DNA from: Megascapheus bottae
Lineage: Eukaryota; Chordata; Mammalia; Rodentia; Geomyidae
Assembly (NCBI GenBank): GCA_024803745.1
Contig: JANJXV010001740.1
Span: 1-64,000, forward strand
Direction of reading: 5' to 3'
DNA length: 64,000 bases
Shown here: in pieces, positions 12,683 to 22,985 of the stretch
Layout of the letters: the number at the start of each line of letters is the position of its first letter
Position numbering within the stretch: position 1 is the stretch's first letter
Made by a program: the position numbers and the translations under genes
Notes under the pieces: model-generated
Seen by the model: the letters and a program-made list of their open reading frames with translations, nothing else
What the model was told of the DNA's origin: nothing
Databases searched by the model: none

Positions 12683-13019
12683 GGTGTGGCTGTCTTCCAG
12701 GTGATTCCTTGTGCGACAAGGAGTCATAGTGGGAAGAGACAGTTGGAGGGAGTTTGGGCCCCAGTTCAGGGCAGGTCTGAGACCGTGCCCAAATCAGCCC
12801 TGAACAGAAGCAGGAGTAACCAAGCAGGTTGTGTTCAAGACAGGATATCATTAGGCTAGGACTGAAGGGATTTATCTCATTTCATATAGGAAAGATTCTG
12901 TTGCAGTATTTCTTTTAATGATATTTATTCTTTTTTAATAATTGCAAATATAATGCATACTGATGGTGGAAATTACCATTACAAATAAATAGAAAAATAG
13001 TCTTTTCTGTTTGTTTGTA

Positions 13020-13120
13020 CGTGTTCTATATCCCTGGTTGTCCTTGAACTTGTGATCCTCTTGTTCTAGCTTCTCTAGTGCTGGGATTACAGGTATGCCC
13101 CATCATACTCAGTATTACAT
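13020..13120 (-). mobile_element. B1-type SINE monomer
   Basis: CCTGGTTGTCCTTGAACTTG, CTAGTGCTGGGATTACAGG and TATGCCCCATCATACTCAG form a classic antisense B1. It lacks the Geo arm and is nearer to murid-style B1 than the other copies in the window. Confidence 0.8.
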
Positions 13121-13177
13121 TCATGCTTAGTAATTCTGTGCTTTTCAATCCAATATAAATCTGCCCCTTCCATGTAT

Positions 13178-13179
<2 letters not shown>

Positions 13180-13223
<44 letters not shown>
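13180..13223. repeat. (CA)n microsatellite
   Basis: About 22 pure CA units, then a degenerate extension to about 13258. Probably polymorphic. Confidence 0.95.
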
Positions 13224-13226
<3 letters not shown>

Positions 13227-13261
13227 CACGTACACGTACATAAACACACACACACTCACCT

Positions 13262-13345
13262 AGACTCTCTGAGCCTCTGTTTTCTTTTCTATAATATGGA
13301 GATAAAAATATTCACCTTTCAGGGTTACATAATGGATGCTTAATT
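13262..13345 (+). mobile_element. MIR SINE fragment
   Basis: GAGCCTCTGTTTTCTTTTCTA then TAATATGGAGATAAAAATATTC and CAGGGTTACATAATGGATG follow the sense MIR 3' half ('gcctcagtttcctcatctgtaaaatggggataataat'). Confidence 0.8.
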
Positions 13346-13374
13346 ACTTACTCTGTTTGATTTTCATCCACTTG

Positions 13375-13620
13375 ACATTCTATAATGAACATTTTTCATG
13401 TGTCATTAACTACTCTTCAAAAACATGACTTTTAATGGCTGCATAATATGCCATCATTTAATGAGCCATAATTTATTTAACTATTCTGCTCTTATTGAAC
13501 TTTGAAGTGTTTTCTAATATTTTGCTATGCGAGATAACACTGCATACTCAAATCTTTCTTGACATCTTTTTTATTCCCCCTTAGGATAAACTTCCAAAAC
13601 AGAAATGACACAGAAAAACA
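13375..13620 (-). mobile_element. Old L1 3' fragment
   Basis: ATGGCTGCATAATATGCC, AATGAGCCATAATTTATTT, AACTATTCTGCTCTTATTG and TTTTCTAATATTTTGCTATG reproduce the antisense L1 segment 'tggctgcatagtattccat...accataatttatttaaccattc...' in order. It is an old L1M-type copy. Confidence 0.85.
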
Positions 13621-14094
13621 GTACATGAATCTTCAATGTTTTTATGCATCTGGTGTCAAATTATTTTCTTGGGGGTGGGGAAATATATATTTCTAATGCC
13701 ATCTAATGAATAGTTATTTCAAATTCAACACACCAGTCAGAGAAGTGCATGTGTCAGTATGTTTGTGGATGGGAAGAAGAAAGATTGAACCCATAGGATG
13801 TTTCAGAGCCATCCAACCTTTTCTATGTATAGAATACATTCAATTCCTTATATGAGAGACTCAGAAATGGATGCACTTTCTAATCACTCCCCCGATGCTA
13901 AGAAATCTTCATCTTGGGAAAGCCATAATTTCTCATTGGCCAAGTTTTTAAGATTAGTCCATGTCTTAAAAAACAAAACCAAAACAAACTCACTAACTCT
14001 TGCACTCATCTGGTCCCTATTGCTGTGTCCCAATCATCCTGACGGGATTGATAATTGTGGCAATTGGCATAAAATGATTGCTACCTGCTGAGGC

Positions 14095-14425
14095 AATCAC
14101 TTCCAGCTTCGGCAGAAGCTGATGAGCAATTCATTATGGAGGACGTAATTGATGTAAAAGCGGAGAGGAAACGTGGGATTTCTCCTAGGATCTCCAGAAT
14201 TTCGTGCATTTGACCCTCCCTGGCACCGAATCAGCTGCAGCGAGCAGGAATTTGAGATCGGACCAGGGTGGCAGGGTAAGCATACCATGCAAAGTGCATG
14301 CAAATATTTGCAGAACCTGCCTTGAACTTGAGGATGTGACCTTGAACAAGAAACCCATGTATGAGACAGCATCGTCTGGATGATGACAACGACCTTGGCA
14401 TCAAAGCTCAAAGCTAGCCTCTCCA
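14095..14425. other. Unique block with retained CpGs, possible conserved element
   Basis: Between about 14110 and 14260 there are eight CpG dinucleotides, in a window that is otherwise CpG-poor. The block also has an AATTCATTATGG motif, GTAATTGATG, an E-box CAGCTG at 14232-14237, and TGACCTTGA near 14337. No repeat family is visible. This would fit a constrained regulatory element. The motif matches alone are weak. Confidence 0.3.
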
Positions 14426-14460
14426 GTCAGCCATGAAAGAATAAAAAGGGGGCAGAGGAA

Positions 14461-14565
14461 GCTGCAGGTATAGCCCAGTGGTAGAGTGTGTTATTTTGCA
14501 TGCATAAGTCCCTGGGTTCAAATCCCAGCATCATCCCTTCCAAACAAACAAACAAAAACAAAGAG
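14461..14565 (+). mobile_element. ID-like SINE monomer
   Basis: GCAGGTATAGCCCAGTGGTAG (A box), then CCCTGGGTTCAAATCCCAGC (B box), then a CAAACAAACAAAC tail. This is a tRNA-Ala-type ID monomer without a Geo arm, older or a separate subfamily. Confidence 0.85.
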
Positions 14566-14609
14566 GTGCAAAACATGTGTTCCAACACAGGCTAGCTATC
14601 TAGGCCAGA

Positions 14610-14745
14610 TCTCTGGAAGTGGACAGCCTGGATTTGATGCCTGCTTTCATTTTCTCCTGCCCTAACTGGGAGAGGCTGAGTAAGATAGCCAGGTCCTGCT
14701 TCTCTCTCTACAGAAATGGCATTATTAACATGGCTGCTTTTCGTA
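14610..14745 (+). mobile_element. MIR SINE
   Basis: CTCTGGAAGTGGACAGCCTG, GATTTGATGCCTGCTTTC and CAGAAATGGCATTATTAAC follow the sense MIR order ('tctggagtcagactgcctgggtttgaat...tgtaaaatgggaataataat'). Confidence 0.7.
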
Positions 14746-15264
14746 ACTAGACCAATGATGATTCTAGAACCCCTCCCGCTGCCTGCAGTCCATCCACCAT
14801 AGGCAGCTGTTGCCTCTGCAACAGTAATCCTCCTCAGTTTTAGACAACACCCAAATCTCCAGGACTCCACAACACCCCAGCTCTTTCCATCCCTCACCAG
14901 CCACAAAGCTGGCTCAAGATGCCCTCTGTGTTACAGTAACTTGACCTACCTACAGTGTGCCTCTGGACCCCAAATGAGGTAGGAAAAGAAAATCCCCTAT
15001 TCTGCTTTTGGCTCTCTTCCCTCTCCATCAGTCTAGCTGGTTTCCCCTCCCTGCATTTCAGCCCAGAGCAGTTGACTGAGACTCATCCGCTTCCATCACC
15101 TGCCAGGCCAGCTGAGCTGCTAATATCTTCCTGCCCAGCTCACCTCACCTATCATGGCACAAACAGGGACTTAGCTGCTTCACGGCCCCCACTCTGCACC
15201 CTTTGCATTTCCACAGTGGCATCTTTCATCCCTCATTCTATGAGCGGCAACCCAGAACACCACC
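14746..15264. other. Unique sequence, no gene seen
   Basis: A strong acceptor-like run (CCCCTCCCTGCATTTCAG) ends at about 15061, but I find no matching donor downstream. Open frames on both strands have no recognisable family. Confidence 0.3.
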
Positions 15265-15660
15265 GTGGGTCTGTTTCGCACAGCCTTAAGGGAATACCAC
15301 AGACTGGGTGATGTATGGTGAGCATGAATTTACTTCTTGCGGTTCTGGAGCTTGCAAACTCCCCCAGGGAAGAGTAAGGATCAGGGGTCTTCACCCTGCA
15401 GGATCTCTTGGCAGAAGGTGGGATGGCAGAAGGAGAGGGGGGAATGGGTAAGGAAAGATGGATGAACTCCAGACATGTCATCCTTTCCTAGGGAGCTCAC
15501 CGTGGGTGGCAGGAAGATACTGAGATCCCCCATTGTCTCTTGGGAACTGAGCCCCCCCACACACACACCCCAGACCCTTCCTTCTGCCTCTGTTGCCTAA
15601 GAGATTAAGGTTCCAAACACATTCTTTCGGGGTGATATATTTCTATCAAAGCAAATACGC
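15265..15660 (-). mobile_element. MLT1/MaLR-type LTR relic
   Basis: AATACCACAGACTGGGTGAT, ATGAATTTACTTCTTGCGG, GTTCTGGAGCTTGCAAAC and GGATCTCTTGGCAGAAGG reproduce the antisense 3' half of an MLT1-like LTR ('taccatagactgggtggcttaa...aatttatttctcacagttctggagg'). The remainder is weaker. Solo-LTR relic with no internal genes seen. Confidence 0.65.
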
Positions 15661-16214
15661 TTTGCACCAAACAAACGGGTGGGGGTGGGGGCTCAGTTTC
15701 CCTTTGCAGTTTCTCAAAATGTTATCTTTCTTACAAAGAACACATCACAAATGCAAGTCAAGTCTTTGAAGGGTCCCAACAGTGGGACATAAGTGGCAGA
15801 AAAGAACCCAAGACTTCTCCAAATAGCTAGCCAACAGAGAGTAGAATAAGGACTCGTTCTCATCAGTCAGGCACAGTTAGGTTAACCACAGCAGGTTAGG
15901 TCAGGGGAGGTTGACCTTCCTGTACACAGGGTGCTCGTATCCAGTAGTCACTACATACGAAATTTCTAGCATCTTCTAGACCTTTCTCTGAGAAAGCACA
16001 CAGCATGCTAATTTCCTTCTCCCTCAAATTATCTACTTCAGTGGCCATGTTGGTGTTTAAAAAGAAAACCTGCGCAGATCCCGACTTTTTCCAAATGATT
16101 TTGACATCCCTACAAACCAGTCCTTCATCTTCGGAAGGATGATGGAGTTCTACACTCTCTAAACCCCCTGCACCACACCCATCTCTCTCTCTGTGGGTCT
16201 ATCGAACACCCTGG
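15661..16214. other. Unique sequence, no gene seen
   Basis: No repeat or exon recognised. Near 15880-15915 AGGTTAACCACAGCAGGTTAG and GGTCAGGGGAGGTTGACC give an AGGTTAG / AGGTTGACC repeated half-site look, which may be chance. Confidence 0.3.
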
Positions 16215-16438
16215 ATCACACTTAGGTAGAACTTAGGGCTTTGAGTTCTCCTTTAGTTTCATTGCTCAAGGCTGACACTCTACCACCTGACCCACTCTTT
16301 CACTTCTGGCTTTGGGCTCATTCCTTGGAGAGAGTGTCACAGACTTTTCTAGCGAGGGTGGCTTTGAACTGTGGCCCTCAGATCTCAGCCTCCTGAGTAG
16401 CTGGGATTACAGGCATGAGTCACTGGCTCCTGGCTTCT
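16215..16438 (-). mobile_element. Composite SINE, B1-like plus Geo-like
   Basis: Antisense Geo end and body (TGCTCAAGGCTGACACTCTAC, CACTTCTGGCTTTG), the junction segment GAGAGTGTCACAGACTTTTC, and the head CTGAGTAGCTGGGATTACAG plus ATGAGTCACTGGCTCCTGG. Moderately diverged. Confidence 0.88.
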
Positions 16439-17819
16439 CTTCACCTTCCTGAGGGGATGAAGTCTGCCCCCTTCAGGGGCTCTCTACAATGACCTCACAG
16501 TGAAATCACCTACGGAAGTTGAAAAAACTACCAAGTATCTTGCCGATCTCTGGGAGAGCCCTCAGGGTTGTGGTAGTAGCATTTGGTGGTGGTTTGGTAT
16601 TCGTGTGAGTGTTTCATAATAGCACAGGCCTGGCACCGAGTTTGGTGTATACAATCCTTTGCCATTTAGCTCTTCAGCATTCTGTATGTTAACATTTTAC
16701 CTTTAGCAGACTTTCTCCTATAACCATTAAGAGGAGTCACTAAAATATCACTTGTCCCCAAAACCCAAACAAATCTTCCTTAGTGGAAGCTTCTATCTAT
16801 CAGATAGGTGCATAAAAGATTTTACAAATAAATACGAAGCTCGAGCAATAACTCCCTCTTATGGAATCAGTGACTCACCCATTTTTACCCCTCCACGGCT
16901 AGTGCTTATCTGCTCCCAAACCTGGCCTGCTTTGCTTTATGGTGATTGTTTTTCTTCAGCATGTTTTAATCGGGCAAAGGGCTCTCCCCAGGTTGACTCT
17001 TAAGGGCACACATGGCAATGTAGCCAGATTAACCTCATCTCTTGCTCTCGCTCCTTCCCATTCCCCTCTCCTCCACCCCTCGAGTAAACAGCTCTTCCGG
17101 TAAGTTTCCTTATGCTCTCTGCACACATAGGCATCATGATATTATTTGTCCTCCATCACTCTTTCCTTCTCCCCCCTCCCCAGCCAGCCAGCCCCCTTCC
17201 CTGGGATTTGGTCATCTGTAGACACCTTAGCAAAACTGCATTATTCCTGACATCCACCCCATTTGCTTCCGGAACCAGTCAGGGGAAGCCTCATTCCTGC
17301 TCCTTTCACCTTGCTTGACTTGTCCACCTTCACGGTGATTTCTATGTATCTGAATATCAGGCGAGCGAGGGTTTCGGTGTAATGAGACTAGACAGATTCT
17401 GATTCTTCCTCTTTATTATCTTGAAAGCCATATTAACCTAGTCTAGGCCGATCTTATAATAAAAGCTGCAGGGAGAGTAGACTGATGGAGATAAAGCAAT
17501 TCCTTGCTTGGAAGTATCATCTCTCGTGCTGATCCCCCATCACTTAAAATCAATTCTCAGCATGTAGGGTACAGCTCTTGTTCTCCATGTTAATAATACC
17601 CACGGTCCAGGGCCTGATGATATCCTAGAGGCAGAGGAATGTGACACCACTGACTTCGTATGAGAGGTAAAGAGAAAGGCAAGGTTCATTCTGGATCTAA
17701 ACAGGTGAACAGCAGGGTTGCTATTGAGGATGAAGAGAATAGACTTTCCATTCAGAGGACAGAAGGCCTGAAGAGACAGTAGAGCATTGATACGTTTTAT
17801 AATTAGCAGATGGACCAGC
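16439..17819. other. Unique sequence, possible conserved block
   Basis: About 1.4 kb without SINEs. The parts at 16750-17010 and 17400-17530 (for example GATTCTTCCTCTTTATTATC) look unlike any repeat that I know. Short open frames occur, but there is no coding evidence. Conservation elsewhere cannot be judged from one genome. Confidence 0.25.
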
Positions 17820-17985
17820 ATTGTCCGTGCGTCTTGCGCTGTTCTAAGATCTCACCATTGCTCCATTGAATTCTCACACTGAGAGCAAAGAGCCATTGTG
17901 CTCAGAGCTGTGATCACACAGACGGGGAAACAGGGATTATGGAGAACTGTCCTAGAGTTACACATCTCAATTAAGACAGGATTTC
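17820..17985 (-). mobile_element. MIR SINE
   Basis: GTTCTAAGATCTCACCATTG, TTGAATTCTCACACTGAG, CACACAGACGGGGAAACAGG and AGTTACACATCTCAATTAAG follow the antisense MIR order from the 3' end inward. Confidence 0.6.
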
Positions 17986-18072
17986 ATTCTAAATAATAAG
18001 ACCAGGCACTGGTGACTCACTTATATAATCTTAGCTACTCAGGAAAATGAGGTATGATTATCAGTTCCAAGC

Positions 18073-18322
18073 CCATAGGACTCTTTTTTTTTTTTGTGGG
18101 TCATGGGGCTTGAACTTGGCCTGGGTGCTATCCCTGAGCTCTTCAGCTCAAGGCTACCACCCTACCCTTGAGCTCAGCCCCATTTCCCATTTTCAAGAGA
18201 TTAATTGGAGGGAAGAGCCTCAGATCCTTTTGTGCCTGGGCTGGCTTTGAACCTTGATCCTCAGATCTCAGCCTCCTGAGTAGCTAGGAATTACAGGCGT
18301 GAGCCACGGGCACCTGTCTCCC
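18073..18322 (-). mobile_element. Nested composite SINE, inserted in 18001-18625
   Basis: A full antisense copy: poly(T), GGGTCATGGGGCTTGAACTT, CAGCTCAAGGCTACCACCC, GAGATTAATTGGAGG-type junction and CTGAGTAGCTAGGAATTACAG. It sits between the B1-like head and the junction of the host SINE. Candidate duplications are short (GGACTCT / GGAGACTCT). Confidence 0.88.
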
Positions 18323-18407
18323 GGAGACTCTCATCTCCAATTTCACACCAAAAAGCCAGAAGTGACTCAAGTAATAGGGCACTAGTATTGAGCAAAAAGT
18401 TCAGAGA

Positions 18408-18566
18408 TAGACAGGTGTGGCGTAATCCTAGCTACTTATGAGGTTGAGCGTGAGGATTGCAGTTCAAAGCTGGTCTGTGGCTCAAGGGGTAGTGCAGTAG
18501 CCTTGAGCTGAAGAGCTCAGGGACAATACCCAGGCCCAGAGTTCAAGCCTCAGGTCCTATTAAAAA
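18408..18566 (+). mobile_element. Second nested SINE, short composite copy
   Basis: GTGTGGCGTAATCCTAGCTAC, GCAGTTCAAAGCTGG and then a Geo-type arm ending in an A-run. Imperfect duplications AAAAAGTTCAGAGA (18394-18407) and AAAAAGTTCTGAGA (18567-18580) flank it within the host Geo arm. The central junction region is deleted. Confidence 0.85.
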
Positions 18567-18625
18567 AAAAAGTTCTGAGACAGTACCCAGGCCCTGAGTT
18601 CAAGCCCCAGGACCAGCAATGCATG

Positions 18626-18680
18626 TGCACATACACACATGTGCACATACACACACAGACACACATGCACACACATGATG
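18626..18680. repeat. (CA)n-rich SINE-tail microsatellite
   Basis: ATGTGCACATACACACATG-type units directly follow the 3' end of the host SINE. Confidence 0.85.
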
Positions 18681-19434
18681 GCATCTCCTTTTATGCCTAC
18701 TCCCAATCCTTTTGTCATAGCACACAGGACAAAGTACCACCAATTTAAAGTATGAAGCAGCTGTCTGGACCTCTTATCAAGAAGACACAGCCTTAGGCCC
18801 ACAGGCTGGCAGGGAAGGCACGCACAGATGAGGCTCTGAAATGACATTATCTCTCCCACCCCCACTTTGCAGGAGAAGCGATTGTCAGAACCATGGACAG
18901 GACTCTTCTGGACTAATTCCTGTTTTCTGATCATTAGGAGAACAATAATAAAAACTCAGACAGGTCTTGTTAAGAGTCAAGCGCACTCTCGCTCCAATTC
19001 CCTACATTCTTCTAATCCACCATCTCGCACTGGAGGTACTATCAGAGCATCCTGGAAACTATAAAGTCCTGAGACAACGGGGTAACAGGTTCAAGAGGCT
19101 GTTCCTGATATACAGACAAACTTCAAGAGCAGAGAAATCTCCCCTGGGAAAGCCACTCTGCTGTCATTGTTCCCTTGTTTTCTAGGTAGTTACAGCAACT
19201 GCTCTGCCCAGGTAAAAAATGATGAGAGCCCATTGAATTTGTATAACACTGAACTTATAAAGCTCCCTCACAAGTATTGAAAAAAGTATCACCAAAGTGT
19301 GATAACAGAGGCCACAGGAGACATGTAAGATGTGTCTGGGTAGTGTGAGAGTAAAAAAAAAATCATCCTCTTAATGCATTTTAGGGAAAATATAATTAGC
19401 AAGTGAAAATCATGATTTCACAGGTTTTATTTCT
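18681..19434. other. Unique sequence, no gene seen
   Basis: No repeat recognised. Minor open frames only. Confidence 0.3.
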
Positions 19435-19450
19435 CCTGATCAACTCCTTT

Positions 19451-19639
19451 TTTTTGCCAGCCCTGGGCTTGAGCTCAGGGCCTGAGCACTGTCCTTGGAC
19501 TTTCTCAAGGCTAGAGCTCTACCACTTGAGCCTCAGCACCACTTCCAGTTTTTTTCTATGTATGTGGTACCGAGGAATCGAACCCTGGTCTTCGCAAATG
19601 CCAGGCAAGCACTTTAACCACTAGGCCAAACTCCCGGTC
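19451..19639 (-). mobile_element. Young IDL-Geo SINE with perfect duplication
   Basis: A full-length antisense IDL-Geo: poly(T), GCCAGCCCTGGGCTTGAGC, CTCTACCACTTGAGCCTCAGC, TATGTATGTGGTACCGAGG and AACCACTAGGCCAAACTCCC. The 16-bp duplication CCTGATCAACTCCTTT occurs at 19435-19450 and 19640-19655 without mismatch. It is nearly identical to the copy at 28651-28841, so both are recent. Confidence 0.96.
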
Positions 19640-20109
19640 CCTGATCAACTCCTTTCTGTGTGTTGATTTAAAGGGAAGTGGGTAGGATTGATGCATTTTT
19701 TTTTAAGGACGATCGAAGTCTGAAGAGTGCTGGGTGATTTTTACAGAGTTACAATCTGGAGTAAGCAAACTGTCATTGGTTCTTAGCTCTGTTGTGTGGG
19801 TTAGGAAATCTCAGAAGGGGGTGTTTAAGCAACTCACCCCCTTATTAGTGATTTCTATACATTATTTGCACAAAAGACTTACGTTGTTTTGAACCTACAT
19901 AGAAGGTAAACTGAGTACACACTCTGTGTAGTTGTCTCAACTATTAAGTCTGTTATGTAGACTCATCACCTCCAATTGGCCTTCCTTCTTCCTTCCCAAG
20001 ATAGGATAGCAACCTTGGTGAGTCCAATTTTAAAGTGGTGGCCTTTCAGTTCCTTCCATTTTCCCACAAATAACATGATGGCTTTGAAAGGTCCACAGTA
20101 AACAGGTGT

Positions 20110-20275
20110 GTGCAGCTGTACGCTACCTTTCATTCATTCTGGTAGCTGCCCAGGAGTGTTAGTCCAGGGCCAAGGGATAGTTGTATCTTTAGTTTTATGG
20201 GTTTTTTTAACTTCCTAGATAGTGGCTACACTGGTCTGCATTCTAACCAACAGTGAAATGCAACATTTGTCAGGC
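20110..20275 (-). mobile_element. Old L1 ORF2 3' fragment
   Basis: GTTTTTTTAACTTCCTAGATAG, GTGGCTACACTGGTCTGCATT and CTAACCAACAGTGAAATGC parallel the antisense L1 segment 'ccatagtggctgtactaatttacattcccaccaacagtg'. Diverged. Confidence 0.7.
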
Positions 20276-21419
20276 TAATGGATCTCCTGTCTAAAAACAG
20301 AGACTGGGGGTGTCAGGGGAAAGGGGAGGAAGACATAAGGAGAAAGAGAGGAAAAGGAGAGAGTAGTCTTGCCATGTGACTGGCTGGTCCTGTTAATGTA
20401 ATGAGGAGGTCCTGGCAAGTTGATGTTTTTCTCATATCAGAGCAATGGGGGACGGAGGGAGTAGTTAAAAGTGGTAAGAACAAAACAGACACACAGAGAA
20501 GATCTCATTTAATAGCTAGAAGAAAAAAAAGTCCTCGTGGAATTTAAGTGTGGCTGTTCCCGTGTGCTTCTGGAACCTAAGTAATGTATAACAAATCTTC
20601 TCCTTTTGTCTCTGCTAATCTGCGTAACTCACAGCCCAAAGATCTTAAGCCATCATAATTTGGTATAGACTATGAGGAGGGGAAGGAATGCAAAGAAACA
20701 GGAATCCTCTGGCAGGCACCACGTAGCGATTTATAATCCAGGAAACGCGACAGAAGTTATCTGAGGCTGACAGTCAGACACAGGTCAACTTGAAACCCAC
20801 ACTCAGAAAGCTGTTCCCTGCCAACCATCATCATCTTTGCTTTTGATCAGTGCAAATGAAACACGAATATGTCATCTGGGAATTTGTCAGGTGTCTCTCC
20901 ACCGATCAGAATCACCAATCCTGTCTTAGAACTAGAAGAGATCTTAGAAGACTCAGGGAGAGATTGTCAAGGTCATGCCCTTCAAGACCCAGGCAGGGTC
21001 CCAGCTGTCACGTAGTCATCCTCTCCTGACTTCTCCCCTTACTTGTGGCTTAGGGAGGGAGAAAAAGAGTTCTTCTCGCCCATCCAAGCCAGTGTGGAGC
21101 CATTTCCATACTCCTGGCTATCCATGAGGACTAAGGTACATTCCAATTACCATATTTAATCCTCACATCTCTCCATAAAGGTGGGTGGGAAGGAAAGGTC
21201 AGAACTCTGAATACAAAAAAAAGGAAAAAGTTCACTGGGGCATGTGCTTTGAAAGTGTCTCTAAAAGAAAAATGCTTACCAAAAAAAAACCTAGGTCATT
21301 GAATTGAAATGCAACAGGATCCTCATTAAAAGTTGGATGTTTCCTCATATGAATCCCCAAAATAGAGGGATGTGAGAAGGACATTCTATTTTGGGGGGAG
21401 ATTATAGGAAAAAGTTGGG
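20276..21419. other. Unique sequence, no gene seen
   Basis: About 1.1 kb. A purine-rich stretch lies at 20325-20365, and a weak MIR-like TAATCCTCACATCTC occurs near 21160. I see no exon evidence. Confidence 0.3.
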
Positions 21420-21580
21420 GCTTTGGAGCTGGACCCATTTGAGTTCAAAGTTTATTTTAGTGTTGTTGCTTGGTTAGTTTAGTGGTCTCCAGCCAACCAT
21501 AACCCTTTTCTGAACCTCAACTTACCTTCGCAACACTTTTAAATGGAGTTAAAATGCCTAGTTCATTGGGTTGATTTAAA
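21420..21580 (+). mobile_element. MIR SINE
   Basis: TTTGAGTTCAAAGTTTATTTT, GAACCTCAACTTACCTTCGC, AATGGAGTTAAAATGCCTAG and CATTGGGTTGATT follow the sense MIR consensus order. A SINE is inserted just downstream. Confidence 0.7.
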
Positions 21581-21591
21581 AAAAAAAACGA

Positions 21592-21815
21592 AGCTGGTTG
21601 CAGTGGCTCACGCCTGTCATCCTAGCTACTCAGGAGGCTGAGATCTGAGGATCAAGGTTCAAAGCCATCCCAGGCACAAAAGGACCCGAGACTCTTATCT
21701 CCAATTAACCTCTAGAAAATGGGAAGTGGGGCTTGGCTCAAGGGTAGGGCAGTAGCCTTGAGCTGAAGGGTTCAAGGACAGCACCCAGGCTGAGTACAAA
21801 CCCCACAACCCCCAC
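21592..21815 (+). mobile_element. Composite SINE, B1-like plus Geo-like
   Basis: Well-preserved head (GCAGTGGCTCACGCCTGTC, CTCAGGAGGCTGAGATCTG), the junction GAGACTCTTATCTCCAATTAA, and a Geo arm with GGCTCAAGGGTAGGGCAGTAG. The tail continues into a CA-rich run to about 21842. Confidence 0.93.
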
Positions 21816-22014
21816 ACACCTACACACACATACACAAATACGATTCTTATGATAGGTCTGCAAAGTGTCTAGCCCACAGCATATGCTCAAGGAAATGGTG
21901 GGATCTTCTTTCCATACACCATGAACCTCTGGCATGATCCCAAAATGACATATATCTTATTCCCAGACATGGGTGGGTCTGTGTTCCACTTTTTGATTGG
22001 ATAGTGCTATGAAA

Positions 22015-22100
22015 TTACATCACCTTTCAGTCCTCAGTTTTCTTCTCTGTTAGAAAACACTACTACTACTAATAATAATAGCACAACCTCCAGGAAGCAG
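22015..22100 (+). mobile_element. MIR SINE fragment
   Basis: CAGTCCTCAGTTTTCTTCTC then TGTTAGAAAACACTACTAC and AATAATAATAGCACAACCTCC match the sense MIR 'cctcagtttcctcatctgtaaaatggggataataatagtacctacc'. Confidence 0.8.
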
Positions 22101-22189
22101 ACGTTGATGTTTTCCTGCCCCACATCCACTTTTTCTTCCTTTCTTCATGGCATCATGTAGCTCTTGGGACACCTTTCCTAAGTGGACTG

Positions 22190-22560
22190 ACCCCACCCTC
22201 AGCTCCAAGAGTGACCTGCTTCAGGTAGAAGGAATTCCATTCAGCTCATGGGCTCAAGGCTCACCATGGGGCATTATTTTGACCAATGAACACGAACAAG
22301 GGATTTCTGGGAAAAGTTTCACCCTCTCAACAGTCTCTTATTTCGGGATGTCATCTGGTCTGTATCCCCTAATGTTCAGGACTGCCACATACACTTGGTG
22401 GCTAGCCCATGGGTAAAGCCAACATGGGGCAAAACAAAAGAGTGACACTGAAACAAAATTGCAAACTCTGGGTCCTCTGATCCCCTGCATCAGCCTACAC
22501 AGAAGAAGGAATCTTGTCTGAGTTTCCTGTTCCAGATAGCAATAAATGACATCATCATTT
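22190..22560. mobile_element. Possible ancient LTR-like relic, unclassified
   Basis: The spacing of a GACCAATGAACACG segment and a later CAGATAGCAATAAATGACATC segment resembles some ancient mammalian LTRs that carry a CCAAT-like box and an AATAAA near the end. The match is too weak to assign a family. Confidence 0.25.
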
Positions 22561-22799
22561 GAAATATCTGAACTTGCCATTTCTGTCAAAAGCATCTGAT
22601 CTCAGAGCATTCTCGATTATGAAGTGACACATACATCGTTCGTTTCCAGTCAACTGTTGTGCCCGGCAACTTCACTAACAAATGATTAGCTCTTGTCACA
22701 AATGTCTTCTTTTCTAGCCTCTTTTCTAGCCAGATCACTGCTTGCAGTATTTGTTTTTCTTCAAATGGCAGCAATGATTTATAAAAATAGTAACATCCC

Positions 22800-22985
22800 A
22801 TACTACTTATGGGCCAGACTCAATTTTATGTATACAGCATATTGAATCTTCACAATAACCACGTAACATGGATATTATCATCACCTCCATGGCTAGAATG
22901 AGGCTCAGAGAGATCAAATGCTTTTTCCCTGAGGTCACACAAATGGTAAGTGACAGGGACTAAAGTTCACAGCAGAAAGGAGAGG
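22800..22985 (-). mobile_element. MIR SINE
   Basis: TTGAATCTTCACAATAACCAC, GGATATTATCATCACCTCC, AATGAGGCTCAGAGAGATC and GAGGTCACACAAATGGTAAG form a well-ordered antisense MIR core and 3' half. Confidence 0.85.

Larger units (their letters stand above)
18001..18625 (+). mobile_element. Composite SINE split by two nested SINEs
   Basis: The host element starts with ACCAGGCACTGGTGACTCAC (18001-18072), resumes as GGAGACTCTCATCTCC (about 18323-18407), and resumes again as AGTTCTGAGACAGTACCCAGG to about 18625. Removing the two interruptions gives one collinear B1-like plus Geo-like SINE. It must therefore predate both insertions. Confidence 0.85.

Noticed and set aside
14461..14540. tRNA-like sequence with A and B boxes
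   Set aside because: It fits an ID SINE monomer. There is no plausible acceptor stem or anticodon arm of a real tRNA, and it ends in an A-rich tail.
15880..15925. Repeated AGGTTA / AGGTTGACC half-sites suggesting a nuclear receptor cluster
   Set aside because: Short degenerate motifs in one genome, and spacing does not fit a standard direct or inverted repeat.
19403..19624. 73-codon frame similar to frames at 39988-40191 and 50320-50541
   Set aside because: The similarity is real but reflects three copies of the same SINE, not a protein family.
22190..22560. Possible LTR with CCAAT-like and AATAAA-like motifs
   Set aside because: Kept only as a low-confidence feature. I could not match a family or find terminal TG/CA and duplications. 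A RepeatMasker run would settle it.
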